DNA of 64,000 bases. It comes from Cryptomeria japonica. Lineage: Eukaryota; Streptophyta; Pinopsida; Cupressales; Cupressaceae. The notes under the pieces were generated by a model. That model ran no database searches. It saw nothing but the letters and a program-made list of their open reading frames with translations, and was not told where the DNA came from. The position numbers were made by a program, and so were the translations under genes. The stretch spans positions 200,222,341-200,286,340 of the forward strand of contig NC_081408.1 in NCBI RefSeq assembly GCF_030272615.1. The letters run 5' to 3'. Below, piece after piece: positions 21,435 through 32,995 of the stretch (positions within the stretch are counted from its first letter, which is position 1; every line of letters begins with the position of its first letter).

Positions 21435-22684
21435 TGTTGGCATATGCACAAAGCAATTCTGGAAAATGCTTTAACTGTAACAAGATTGGACTATCTAGCA
21501 TACATACAGAAGGAAATATATGAGGCACTAGTACAGGGACAAAGAACACCGATAGAGCATATGCATCTCCTCACCGGTATAGTTCAAAGAACAGATGCAA
21601 CTATAAAGGACAGTAAGAAATTTATGAAGAGTATAAACTTAATTTTGGCGGATATATTTCAAATTATGACCACATAGGTACAAGGTTGAGACTACAACTC
21701 TATTGACATCTTGACAACCTCTATCATTGAGGCCAAAGGGGGAGTAGTGGTATGAGAAAATCCAATATCATAGGAATCATATGCTCAGGGGGAGCACACA
21801 CATTTTTGGTAACCTTTTTGGACTTCACATTTTTGGATACACTTTTGAATTTTCTCATGAGTGTTGCCATCAATGCCAAAGGGGGAGATTGTTGGCATAT
21901 GCACACTCCAATGAGACATTGAAGGTGATTGAAGGTTTTATCATTGATGGTAACCTTACAATCCTATGGCGCTGGCAAGGCATTACACCAGCATCAACAG
22001 ATCACACTCTACATCAGCACTCAGACCACCAACACCGATAGAGAAAGGAAGCATACCAGCACAAAGGCCAACAGGATTTTTGATATATTATATTTTGTTT
22101 ATTATTGTAAAAACTTTGAAAGTCGACTTGATATCATTGTAAAATGAATTATATATATAAGAAGTCATTGTAAGACATTTTGTAAGGAGATTGAATGAAT
22201 AAGGAAAAATAATTAGGCATACCTATTATGCAAAATATAGGTAAAAGGGTTTATGTAAAGAAGCAGAGCAGAAACCGATACTGAATCTGGCATTATAGAT
22301 GCTATTGTAAAGTAGTACAAGACATTGGATTTGTATAATCTATATTGTAAGTCAGTGAGACTTCCCATTGAGCGGTGAGCTCTAGGTACTTGGCCTTCCT
22401 GCATGTGCAGGCCCCTCTTGTAAGTAATATTCTCTTATTGGCCAGTAAGTGAATATTGTGGGTCACAAATCCCACTGAGGTTTTTCCCACATCGGGTTTC
22501 CTCATTAAAATATTGTATTATGGTGCGTTTCTTATGTGGTTGCTTTCATTTCTATTTATTGCATTATTTCTTGCATACCAGTACACTGTTATAATATGCT
22601 CTACATGTTTTAAGTTAAGAAACTCTAATTACTAGTTAGATATTGATTCAACCCCCCCTCTCAGTATCTATGGGAATCTTAACA
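21435..22684 (+). mobile_element. Small deletion derivative of a copia element (1,250 bp)
   Basis: It is bounded by TSD TGAAC (21430-21434 and 22685-22689). It starts TGTTGGCATATGCACA, the same first 16 bases as its own 3' LTR at 21890, and then passes straight into internal sequence, so nearly the whole 5' LTR and all gag-pol are gone. Internal tracts AAAGGGGGAGTAG (about 21733) and CAGGGGGAGC (about 21787) precede AAAGGGGGAGAT and the 3' LTR (21890-22684, ending CTCTCAGTATC...AATCTTAACA). It inserted into the 3' LTR of Copia 1. Confidence 0.88.
21447..21677 (+). CDS. Tail of a non-gag-pol reading frame in the small copia derivative
   Basis: This 77-codon open stretch (LDYLAYIQKEIYEAL, TIKDSKKFMKSINLIL) ends just before the polypurine tracts. 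It has no feature of gag, protease, integrase, RT or RNase H. Its charged, helix-prone composition and its position match the end of the reading frame in element E (40690-41145), so both may be the third, env-like or accessory ORF of some Sireviruses. Function unknown. It has no start of its own; it enters from the deletion junction. Confidence 0.4.
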   Translation, partial: HKAILENALTVTRLDYLAYIQKEIYEALVQGQRTPIEHMHLLTGIVQRTDATIKDSKKFMKSINLILADIFQIMTT

Positions 22685-22689
22685 TGAAC

Positions 22690-23780
22690 AAGATTGATCC
22701 TGTCTACCTTAGGAATGTGTGAAGTCTCTGTAAATGATGGAGAGCGCATGATGGGTTATCAGCTTCCAGAAGCGACAAAGAATGAACAATGGAGAACATC
22801 TTGATATTTATTCAAGATCATTTTACACTATGCAATGTGATTGAACGGTCAGGATTGGACTGACCTTATTAATAACCTAAATGTTTATGGTTTAGGGTTT
22901 ATGCCATCGACCTATCTGTTGTCTATAAGGTTGATGATGATTTGCATTGTGAGGTTGTTGGCAAATGCTATGTGTGTATCCTAGTGAAGAGATACTTGAT
23001 TCTTTCAAGACTAGATAAGTGTGTTGATACCTATAGAGTGTGATTGCATAAGAAAAGGAACTAAAGTGGATCTCCATTAGCATTGACTGTTGTTATCAGA
23101 TCAGTGTTTTACCTATTGACCTCTAACCATTTCAGTAGTTGGAAAATCCCTTAACCGGGTAGCTTTAACAAGATTTTTGCAAATCCTTTAATAGAGTGAC
23201 TCAAATTCATCGAGTTCTTCAAATCCTCTTGCAGGGTAACCTTTAACCCAGTATTTAGCCATCCCTTAATCAGGGGATCCCTAGTAGGATTAGTTCCTAG
23301 CAGAACCTATTGTAAAGCTCTTAACCGAACTAGGCTCCTAACAAATCGGACTTCAGGAGAGTTCAGAGAACAACTTGTGGGTATTCATCCCCACCGTAGT
23401 TTTTCCCAGTTGGGTTTCCATGTAAGAAATCAGTGTGTTATGTGTGATGTTTTTTCATGTGATGTCTTAGTGTTTTTTGTCAAGTGGTAAAGCATGCTGA
23501 TCTAGTGGACTTTATATTTCTAATGATGTATTACTTGCTTATGCATATGGGTGAAGTGGAAACAATTTATTAGGTTTTGTGAACATTTAAGTTTTACCGG
23601 TTTATGTGTTTCACAGTCTCACTGTGTTTTACCAGTAGTGCCCTGTCTTAGATCGGTGACTCTGTTTACCAGTTAGTGCAGTCTTTGTAGTCAAAGTGGC
23701 TTAAGGAAGTTTTTGTCTATACTGATTCATGCCCCCCTCTTAGTATCTGTTGAGTACTTACTATTCATCATTATTCATCA
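22690..23780 (+). mobile_element. 3' LTR of Copia 1, last segment
   Basis: Its final 300 bp match the 5' LTR remnant at 9717-10019, ending ATTATTCATCA. It contains several TTAACC/CCTTTAA words (23100-23330) and a GGG..TTCATCCCCACC..TTTTTCCCAG segment typical of these LTRs. No TSD can be tested because the other end is truncated. Confidence 0.8.
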
Positions 23781-23784
23781 ACCG

Positions 23785-26216
23785 ATGTGACTAGATCCAC
23801 ATTCTATACCGGTGCACTTTGTATTGGTTCATTTATGATCATCTCAACTTTCGGTTCAAAATCTACAGACCTTGAATTTCCTCTAAAGTGTTCATCTATC
23901 TTCACATTAGCACTTTCAACAATCTTCTGCAATCTTTTATTAAAACATCTATATGATTTTATCTTAGATGAATAACCAAGAAATATTCCTTCATCACTTC
24001 TAGGATCAAATTTACCAACACACTCATCTCTCCTAATATAGAATTTGCTTCCAAATATTTTGAAATATTTAAGAGTATGAGTATTGGCAAACCATAGTTC
24101 ATAAGGAGTCTTACTAGTTTCACCTTTGATGTGAACTCTGTTGAAAGTGTAAACCGTTGTATCCACTACTTCTCTCCAATATCATGCTTCTAGATAATTC
24201 CAGAATAGTTATGTTCTTCCTTTCCACCATTCCATTTTGTTGGGGTGTTTGGGGTGCTGATAGTTGTATTTTGATTCCATTCACTTCACAGAATGTAATA
24301 AATTCCTTAGATATAAATTCTCCTCCTTGATCAGATCTTAAACATTTGGCTTTTTCACCTATTTCATTCTCTACCATTACGTTGTATAACTTGAATTTTC
24401 CAAAATCTTATGATTTCTCCCTGAGAAAAGTAACCCAACACATTCTAGAGTAATCATCAATAATTAGCATAAAATATCTATCTCCCTATAGACTTCTTGT
24501 TCTTTGTGGACCACACAAGTCAGTATGAATTAAATCAAGAACATTTTTGGATTTCTCATAAATACTCTTAAAAGTTGTTCTAACTTTCTTTCCCATTTGA
24601 CATTCCTTACATACCGGATTATGAGGTTTCACAATCTTAGGTAAATCCCTTACTGCCTTAGTTGAACCAATCTTTACAATGCAATCAAAATTCACATGAC
24701 AGAGTCTCTTATGCCATAACCAACTTTCATCAATATGTGCAATCAAACATGTCTCATCACTATTATTCAAATGAAAGATATTACCTTTAGTTTGATTATC
24801 AGTTGCATTCTCCAGTCTAGTTCTGTTCATGATTTTACATTTTCCATTCATGAATTGTAACTGAAATCTTTTTTCAACTAATTGACCAACACTCAAAAGA
24901 TTATGCTTCAAGCCTTCAAAATAATAAACATTGTAAGTATTGTGCTTACCATCCAAAGATATAGTGCCTTTTCCTTTGATTAAACAAGCTTTATCATCGC
25001 CAAATCTTACTAGACCTCCATTATATTCCTAAAATGATAATAATTTACTTTTATCACCAATCATATGATGTGAACATACTCTATCAATGATCCATTCATC
25101 TTTTTCCTCAATTTTAGCTGCTAGGGCCTATTCTACTGGTGGAATAGTAGGTGTTGGTGGATCTTCATTTATTGCAACAAAATCCCATCCATTATCTGCC
25201 AGTTCTTCATCAGAATCATTTGTAACTCCTTCATTAGCATAGTAACATGATTTATCTTTGTTCTTCTTAAATTTGTATCTCTGATATTTAGGGTTAGGCT
25301 TATATGATCTTTTAGCTTCCCCTCTCAATCTTTCATGTCTATCAGGACATCTAGATTCTATATGACCAACTTTATTGTAGTTAAAACATTTAAATGGTGT
25401 TTTACCTTCATACTTACTTCCAACTAGACCTTTAGGCATTTTCCTTACAATAAGTGCTTCAAGTTCTTCTAGTTCTTTATTTTCCCTCCTGATATCTTCA
25501 ATTTCTTTGGCATACAGTTCTTTCCAATCATATTTGTTAGATGATGATTATGATGTTGCAGATGATGATGCTTTGAAATCTAAATTAGTTTGAATAGTGG
25601 CAATAGGACCAAATTCCTAAAGCTCAAATGCTAAGAGTTTTCCTACCAAGGTATCTCTAGATACTGATGTATTAGAAATTGTTCTCAACTCATTAATTGC
25701 AGTTACTTTCATTTTGTATGCCAGTGGCAATTCTCTTAAAAATATAGAAACAATTTCATCTTCACTTAAGGATCCTCCACAACATTCTATTCCTAAAATA
25801 ATTTTATTAACTCTTTCCATAAAAGCAGAAATTCTTTCATCTTCTTCCATTTTCAAACTTACATACCTGACCCGGTAACATTCCAGTTTTGCAATTTTGA
25901 CAATGGTATCTCCTTCATTCAATGTCTCCAATTTATCCCAAATAGCTTTAGTAGCAGATTGGTCTAATAATCCCATGATTTGCTAATATAATATTATGCT
26001 CAGAAGTGCTTCTCTTGCTTTGCAATCATTCTCTTGATCCTTACCCAATGTTGGTGGATTAGGTTGATTCAGAGTAGGACCAACATAGACATTCTTTGTA
26101 ACTTGCCATATGTCTCTTCCAATGTAATTAAGATGTGTCTCCATTCTGATCTTCCATATACCATAGTTAGTTCCATCATGTTTCAGACTGTCCTTCTTGA
26201 AAATGTTTGCTTCCAT
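23785..26216 (-). pseudogene. Copia 4 gag and part of pol, minus strand
   Basis: From ATG at 26216 the protein starts MEANIFKKDSLKHDGTNYG, the same family as Copia 2. Gag runs to about 25090 with an intact-looking zinc knuckle (CFNYNKVGHIESRC). The protease is interrupted. Integrase follows (24956-23804) with WHKRLCHVNF, CKECQMGKK, the SDQGGEF Asp and QQNGMVERKN Glu. All pieces down to about 24120 share one frame; a frameshift near 24170 moves the rest. RT, RNase H and the 3' LTR are absent: the element is cut at 23785 against the LTR end of Copia 1. Confidence 0.9.
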
Positions 26217-26259
26217 AGGATCTCCTCAAGCTATTAGACTTTTGCAAAAAGAGGACTTA

Positions 26260-26271
26260 GCTCTGATACCA
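26260..26271 (-). promoter_or_regulatory. Primer binding site of Copia 4
   Basis: On minus: TGGTATCAGAGC, a perfect initiator-Met type site, just after the LTR end CCTAACA. Confidence 0.93.
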
Positions 26272-26273
26272 AT

Positions 26274-27377
26274 TGTTAGGAACTGGAAGGATAACTGAGG
26301 GGTGGGATCAGTTATCAATGAATTTCAACCCAATTATAATTTAATCCAACTTAATACTTAATACGGGTACACCAAACTTAATGTCAATTAGCAGATTAAT
26401 AGTTTATATCAATACTGGTGAAACTTAATGCATGAAGCAGAAAGAGAAACAACATCCACAACACATAACACAAATATTTTTGACATGGAAACATTGTAAG
26501 GGGAAAAAACACAGTGGGAAACCTTACCCACAATCAAATGATACTACTGCGGATAGTATGTGTATACAAATGGGGTCTACACATGTAGAAAAGACAACCT
26601 CCTAGAGCACACTGCTCAAATGGGAGTCACAATGACTACAGTAGGATGGTTAAATCCTTGAATAATGTACTGCTGAAAATAGTATCTCCAATGCTAGATT
26701 TAGTACCGTTTAAGCTCTGACAAACACCTTCAAACCTTCCTTGAAACTTCTCTATGGTCTACTCATATGATCTTCAATATTCACAGATACCATGTTACAA
26801 TACCATACCATTACCTTACATATCATATGCCATATCTCATCTCACAAATGAGATCTTACATATATACAAAACCTAAGACCAAATGTGTAGGTTGGCTCAC
26901 TAAGAATATTACAATTAAATCAATTACAAATAAGTCTCGATGTGATGCATCATGTCAGCTCAATACATTTACAACAATATCCAATCAATAAATCATCTCC
27001 ATAACATGTGCTGATCTGGAATAGATAACGCATACTGGTCTATAACCTAGACCAATTTGTTGGTAACAACAAATATGTCATCCCGATTAGACCAATAACT
27101 AAAATACCAAAACCAAGTATACAACCAATGTCTTTGACATAATCAGGTGATTTCTAGATGAGAACAAGTCATCATCAATGTCGGTGAACCATATAACCCA
27201 TTGATGAACAATATACCAGTGACTGTGCATAAGTCACTGACCTTGTCGGTAAACATAATGTGTTGGTTCAACAGTAAACCAATATAACCATAGTGCCAAA
27301 TCAACAATGTAGATCTCTAGAAGGATAAGTGTTGACATCAATGACAAAATCAATGCAACACATCCATAATACCAATA
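26274..27377 (-). mobile_element. 5' LTR of Copia 4, minus strand
   Basis: On minus it starts TATTGGTATTATGG (the usual TGTTGG with one G-to-A change) at 27377, carries TTTTGTCATTGATGTCAACAC soon after, and ends CTGATCCCACCCCTCAGTTA...CCTAACA before the primer site. The length of 1,104 bp is near that of Copia 2 LTRs. It interrupts the gag start of element F. Confidence 0.82.
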
Positions 27378-27526
27378 GTGTCACTTCCATCTTTCTTATC
27401 CTTAGTCTTTTTCAATTCTTCAAGATTGGACTCAAGCATCTCTTCAACCAACTTGTTCACCGCATCTTGTGACATACTCTTAGAAGGCATTTTGTCAACC
27501 CCTATTTCAATCTCTTCCTCTGACAT
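27378..27526 (-). CDS. Start of a copia-like gag, truncated (element F)
   Basis: ATG at 27526 opens a stop-free frame of 49 codons (MSEEEIEIGVDKMPSKSMSQD, then Glu/Lys-rich LEELKKTKDKKDG) that is cut by the LTR of Copia 4. It lies about 40 bases downstream of a primer site (27568-27579), where gag is expected. Gag identity comes from position only; the sequence is not diagnostic. Confidence 0.4.
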
Positions 27527-27567
27527 ACGCTAAGACCACACCACCCAAGTGATCTTCAACATCTTGC

Positions 27568-27579
27568 TCTAATACCAAT
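27568..27579 (-). promoter_or_regulatory. Primer binding site of element F
   Basis: On minus: TGGTATTAGAGC, the initiator-Met type site with one C-to-T change, identical to that of Copia 1. LTR sequence ending CATCA lies just upstream. Confidence 0.75.
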
Positions 27580-27582
27580 ATG

Positions 27583-28500
27583 ATGAGGCAACAGACCGAA
27601 AAGACCTGGTAATCTTGAAGTAGCCAACCCCTAAGGCTCATAGACTCAACTAGTAATCCCTAATTCCGAAGATTCTTCCACAACACCTAGTCAAGTAGTG
27701 GTTCAATGATACTAAAAAATACCTTGGAAAACCCCAAGGCTCCACTATGAACACTTACAGAAAACTAACACTTCTCAGATACATGTTTGAATACACACAC
27801 CCTTGCATACATGATTGGGATACTACTAGGCTTTAGGGTTTGAATGACCCACTTGACTAATTAGACACAAGGATCCTTGGAGGGGTGTTCTCACACAATC
27901 TTAACACAAATAAAATAGGATTTCATGGTCTAGAGCCACCAGAACATCAATTTTGACTCATTTGACCACAACCGGAACTAGTTGCTATTAGGCCTCCTTT
28001 TGAAGGAATCTGGTGATAACTTTTGACACCCTGAGATTGTAGGAAAGAAAATTATATTTTTAGATACTCTTTAGGGAGTTCTTAACAATATCTTAGTTTC
28101 TGGTACCGGGTCAACTTGCAGATATCTCAACCGGTACTACACTAATAGACCTAATAGGGATATTAGACCTATCTGACTAAATTCCTTCCATAAATTGCTT
28201 TGGTTATCCTAATGGGTGACTATCACTGAACATAAAATTTTATGTAAACCTCCAAAGTAATCTTCTATCACATTCAAACCCTTCTTGAGTTCTCTACCAC
28301 TCAATCCTCATGCACTGCACTCATCAAACCAGTCTATCACATAGAGATGCCAAACCTAGGGTTAGTTCTCCATTCACTTCACCCTATTGTATCCTCTTAA
28401 TGGATTTTATTATTAAAATATGATATAGTGGCCTATCATCTCCTATAATGGTAGAGTGTTTAGTTAAGGAGTGATAGGCCAAAACCCATTATTGCAGTCA
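27583..28500 (-). mobile_element. 5' LTR region of element F, outer end not resolved
   Basis: DNA upstream (on minus) of the primer site at 27568 should be the 5' LTR, ending TTGCCTCATCA. I could not find its start; no partner LTR exists in the window. No gene is seen in it. Confidence 0.4.
28429..28483. repeat. Short inverted repeat
   Basis: GGCCTATCATCTCC and GGAGTGATAGGCC are inverted copies, differing by one base insertion, about 27 bases apart. They could form a 13-pair stem. Function unknown. Confidence 0.6.
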
Positions 28501-29150
28501 AACCCTAGGGGTTTCAGGTTTTTGGCTACTTGATAGATATTTGCTTGTAGAGTGGGGCAGTGATCACTTCAATACTTCACACTAAAAGTAAAATAGAGGT
28601 AGCACAATATAGTTACAAGACCTATGCCATGAGAATTGTTGCCAATCCACCTTCAATATGCAAACAATAAAAATTAGATGGTTTTTCCAAGTTTCCAATA
28701 GTTCTTGATGCTTTAATTTCCTTTCCAAATCAACCAACCAACATTCTTCAGTGTTTGGGGCCTTTAAATATTTCTCCCAAATGACCATAACTTCCTCCAA
28801 TTATTTTTCAAACTGAACTGACCATTAGAAAATCATAACATATAAAAAGTGCAAAATTGTCATGACAACAAATTGACAATATGACAACTTTTGCATAATT
28901 TGACCAACTTAGACTCTAGACTATCATAGTCCCCCAAAATTACTACATTTGACTCTAAGACATCAAAAATGACTCAAATAGACTTGTGGTTACTTGATCC
29001 CTCAATTTAGTTCATTGTGACCCTTATTGACTTAATTTTCTCTACCAGACCCTAGATGACAATTTGACCCAAACATGGACAACATGTCCTACTTCCAGGA
29101 CATTGAATTACAAAAAGGACCCATAGGGTCTTATTACATTCCTTCTATAC
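28500..29150. other. Unclassified AT-rich DNA
   Basis: No gene is supported. The section 28860-29060 has repeated TTTGAC and GACT words, common in leader or LTR DNA of large plant elements. A 72-codon minus-strand frame near 28690 matches nothing I recognise. Confidence 0.4.
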
Positions 29151-29401
29151 TAATAGAAAATCATCTTGTTCATGGATCATCTCCTCATAGATAGGTTCTC
29201 ATGCACCAAAGTTTGCAGTGCGACCTATCTTATGCTACCTTTTGTATTGATAATAGAAATGTAAAGGTTGAAAGAGAATTTTGGGTACCATATATGATGG
29301 TGCATGCAAAAAATGCTGATGAGGACATGAATTATTTTGTAGACATATAAATCAATGCATTCAGAGTTGAGGATTCTTCGCAAAAGAAAAAAGAGCAACC
29401 T

Positions 29402-29880
29402 ATGTTATTGGATGAGGAAGTAGAGAGATCATTAGGTGATGACAATTTATGGACAATTTATTTTGATGGAGCCAGTTCTAAGGAAGGCTCGGGTGAAGGT
29501 GTGTTATTCATATCACCCCATGGAGAAACTTTTAAATTTTCTTTTACTATATCCTTTGCATGCAAAAATAATGTGGTGGAGTATGAAGCATTGTTGCTGG
29601 GGTTGAGATTAGCTGAAAAGAATGGGATAAAGAGTCTTAAAGTCATCACTGATTCCGAGTTAGTTATATCCCAAATTAGATCTAATTATGCATCAAAAAA
29701 TAAAAGGTTGAAGTAGTATAGAAATGATGTATGGGATCAGATTGAGAATTTTGATGCATTTGGTATTGATTGGAAGGAAAGAAGCCATAACAGAATGGAA
29801 AACCTATTAGCAAATATAGCTTTAAGGCCAGAAGATATCATTTTTGCTGGGATCCCAAAAGTTGAGGTTCAAACGAGGCC
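29402..29880 (+). pseudogene. Archaeal-type RNase H domain, upstream of RT (element D)
   Basis: The frame gives WTIYFDGASSKEGSGEG, NNVVEYEALLLGLRLAEK and KVITDSELVISQIR, carrying the first Asp, the Glu and the second Asp of the archaeal-type RNase H active site. The last expected Asp (N-x-M-A-D-x-L) reads NRMENLLAN, that is Asn, consistent with a G-to-A change. A TAG follows at about 29714. The same frame continues into the linker and RT, so this domain precedes RT, unlike in element C. Upstream of 29402 the coding signal fades (about 29150-29400). Confidence 0.75.
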
Positions 29881-30179
29881 TTGAGTCCTTGACAACATTG
29901 AAAAATGGAAATTTTTCAATGATGATGATGATATTTTAAGGTTTCTACATTGTGTAGATGAATATGAAAATCAAGAGATTGATTTTAGAGCCTTTGTACA
30001 AACAATGGATGACAAAGAAATAATCTTTGGGAAGGAGGTGATCCAATTGAAGACAAACAAAATCCCCAAAGGTTTGGTTGTCCTAGAAAGGGTATTTGAT
30101 AGTTAGGACAAGGCCAAGGTTGCTACTACTACCCCACACCCTAAGGATTTAGAGGAAGTTAACCTTGGGATAGAAGGAG

Positions 30180-31000
30180 CCCCAAGAAAGGTGTATATTT
30201 GAAAGAAGATGTCACCCAGGGTAAGGAAGACGTTGATCAATTTGTTGAGTAAATACAAGCATGTTTTTGCCTAGTCATATGATGACCTGAAGGCTTATAG
30301 GGAATATTTATTTCAACATGAAATTCCTTTGAAGGAAAATGCTAAGCCTTTCAGACAAAAGTAGAGACCTATTAATCTAATCATAGCACCTAAAATGCTA
30401 GAAGAACTTGTCAAGTTAAGGGATGTTGGGATTATAAAACTGTTCAAACATTCATCATGGGTGTCTAAATTGGTACCTGTGAGGAAAAACAATGGAGATA
30501 TTAGATTGTGTGTTGATTTTAGAAACTTGAATATATCTTCATTAAAAGACAACTATCCATTGCCCAATATGGAAGCAATGCTACAAAGAGTGATAAGATG
30601 TAAGATCTTGTCTATGATGGATGGATTTTTAGGGTATAACCAGGTAATGGTCAAAGCATCAGAACAATACAAAATAAAATTCACTACGCCTTGGAGAACA
30701 CATGTCTATGTAAGAATACCTTTAGGTTTAACAAATGAAGGAACAACATTTCAAAGAGAAATGGATGTTGAATTTTATGACATAATAAATGTGGTCTTAG
30801 TGGTATATCAAGATGATTTAGCAACTTATTCCAAGAAGGAAAGTGATCACTATGGTCACCTTGAAAAAATCTCAGGCTATTGAATACGAAATATCTTTAA
30901 ACCCAAAGAAATGTGCTTTTGGGGTTACTGAGGTTAAATTGTTGGGTCACATTGTTTCAAAATATGGTGTAAGGATTGACCTAGAGAGGGTGATAGTAAT
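30180..31000 (+). pseudogene. Reverse transcriptase of gypsy element D
   Basis: It starts with the pre-RT segment (HEIPLKENAKPFRQK), then VSKLVPVRKNNGDIRLCVDF, NYPLPNMEAML, MMDGFLGYNQV, PWRTHVYVRIP and the active site VVYQDDLATYS (YQDD, both Asp kept). A frameshift near 30875 moves the end (LNPKKCAFGVTEVKLLGHIV) to another frame. Several stops occur upstream of 30390. It is recognisably Ty3/gypsy and of the type that carries an upstream second RNase H. Inactive. Confidence 0.85.
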
Positions 31001-31560
31001 TGACGAGGTCCCTTAGCCCAAAATAGTGAAAGGTATCCAATCATTCTTTGGGCAGATTAATTTTCTCAGAAGGTTTGCCATAAATTTTGCTAAAATCAGT
31101 AGTCCTATATCTAAGATGTTAAAGAAAGGCACACATATAGAATGGGAGGGAAAGCCCACCAAGGCATTCCAATATATTGAGTAGGCTATTAAGAATGCAC
31201 ATGTTCTAAGACACCTAATTATGGAAAACCTATGGAAATTTTCTTGTTTGCATCTTTTCATACTATTGTTGTTTTGCTGCAAAATAACTTAGAGGGTTTT
31301 GAACAACCTGTAGCATTTTTTAGTAATTCCTTGCAAGTTGTAGAGCTGAAGTAAGATTTGATTGAGAAGAAGGCCTATGCACTAGTAAAGGAAGTTAAAG
31401 ATTTTAGGAGTTATCTATTGGGAGAAATGGTGGTTGCATATGTGCCTAGTGCTGCGATAAAATACATTTTCACACAATAGGAAGTGTCTAGAAGAAGATG
31501 TAGATGGATCAACAGGATCTAAGAATTTAATATTGATATCCAAATCATTAAGTTAGTGGG
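31000..31560 (+). pseudogene. RNase H and connection of gypsy element D
   Basis: The section has INFLRRFAINFAK, then a badly damaged RNase H: VLLQNNLEGFEQPVAFFSNS, KKAYALVKEVKDFRSYLL and QGLAKLMAQSN (31560 onward). The frame moves twice, near 30875 and again between about 31230 and 31271, where it returns to the original frame. Stops at several Gln/Trp positions. Confidence 0.7.
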
Positions 31561-31639
31561 AGGACAAGGATTGGCTAAATTAATGGCTCAGAGTAATTTG
31601 GATGCCAATCAAATAAACATTATGGAAAAAGAACATGAA

Positions 31640-32923
31640 TATTATATATGTGACATGGATGGTTGTAAATGGTATGATGACATCATATACTATTTGCAGA
31701 GAATGAAATGTCCTGAAGACATGAGCATAAATAAAAAGAGGACATTGAAGTTGCATGCTATAAAATATATCATTGTCAATGGAAAACTTTGGTGGAGAAA
31801 CAATGATGGTGTCATGCTAAAATGTGTTGACCAGGACTAGGCTCAGAAGTTATTGTATGAATTTCATATTGGAGTTTGTGGAGGGTATTATATAGCCAAA
31901 ACAACTAAACACAATATATTAAGGGTTGGGTTTTGGTGGCCAACAATTTTCAAGGATGCACATCAATTAATCAAAAAAAGTGATCCATGATAAATTTTTG
32001 CTAGAAAATTAATTTTTTTAGGAAATCTGCCATTGAAACCTTTAAATATGTAGGCTCCTTTCCAACGATGGGGTATAGATTTCATTGGAGAGATATCATG
32101 TAAATCTAGTAGTGGTCATTCTTGGATTTTGGTGGCCACTGATTATTTCACTAAGTGGGTTGAAGCCATACCTACTAGAAAAGAAACAAGTAAGGTGGTA
32201 ATTGATTTTCTCACAGATAATATATTGACTAGATTTGGTTGTCGGGAGATAATAGTCTTTGATAACGCCATGAGTTTGAGGTCAAATGAATATGAAAATT
32301 TTTGCAAAAAATATGGTATCCAAATGTCATACTCATCACCTTACCACCCACAAGGAAATGGGCAAGCTAAATCAAGCAATAAGAGCTTGATGAGATTATC
32401 AAAAGAATCTTAGAGAAAAAAAAGGGCTTGGGATTCAAAGCTAAGATTATGCAGTTTGGGCACATAGGGTAATAGTTAAGAAAGAAATTGGATCTACACC
32501 TTTTGATTTGGTGTATGGTATGTGTGCAGGGTTACCCCAAAAAATCCTAATGGAAATGTATAAGTTTGTCCAAACATATGAAAATAATATAAATAACAAT
32601 ATGCAATTGAGGATTGAAGCTTTAATGGAACTAGATGAAACTAGAAGAGAACCCATAACATGAATGAAAAATTACAGATTCAGGTTAAAAACCTATATGA
32701 TAAAAGAACGACTAGAAGAACTTTTCAAAATAATAATTTGGTTTTGATGTGGAATGCCAAATTAGAAGTCAAGGGAAAATTTGGTAATTTTGATGCCATT
32801 TGGCTAGGCCCATATTTGATTCAAAGCAAGTGGGGAGAAGATTCGTATTTTATCCAAGATATAAATGATGATACTCTTGAATTTCCTATTCATGGATCAT
32901 TCTTTAAGTTCTACTTTTCTTAA
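31640..32923 (+). pseudogene. Integrase of gypsy element D, catalytic Glu replaced
   Basis: The N-terminal region has KLLYEFHIGVCGGYY and VGFWWPTIFKDAHQ, with the zinc-binding part broken by a stop. The core has RWGIDFIGEI (first Asp), WILVATDYFTKWVEAIPTRK and VFDNAMSL (second Asp; TDN is usual). NGQAKSSNKS has Lys where the catalytic Glu should be (GAA to AAA). After stops, the C-terminal domain resumes (NNLVLMWNAKLEVKG, WLGPYLIQSKWG, HGSFFKFYF) and ends at 32923. The main frame is the same as for the RNase H at 29402. Inactive. Confidence 0.85.
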
Positions 32924-32951
32924 GGTAGGATTTTTATCTATAAGCATTAGT

Positions 32952-32995
<44 letters not shown>

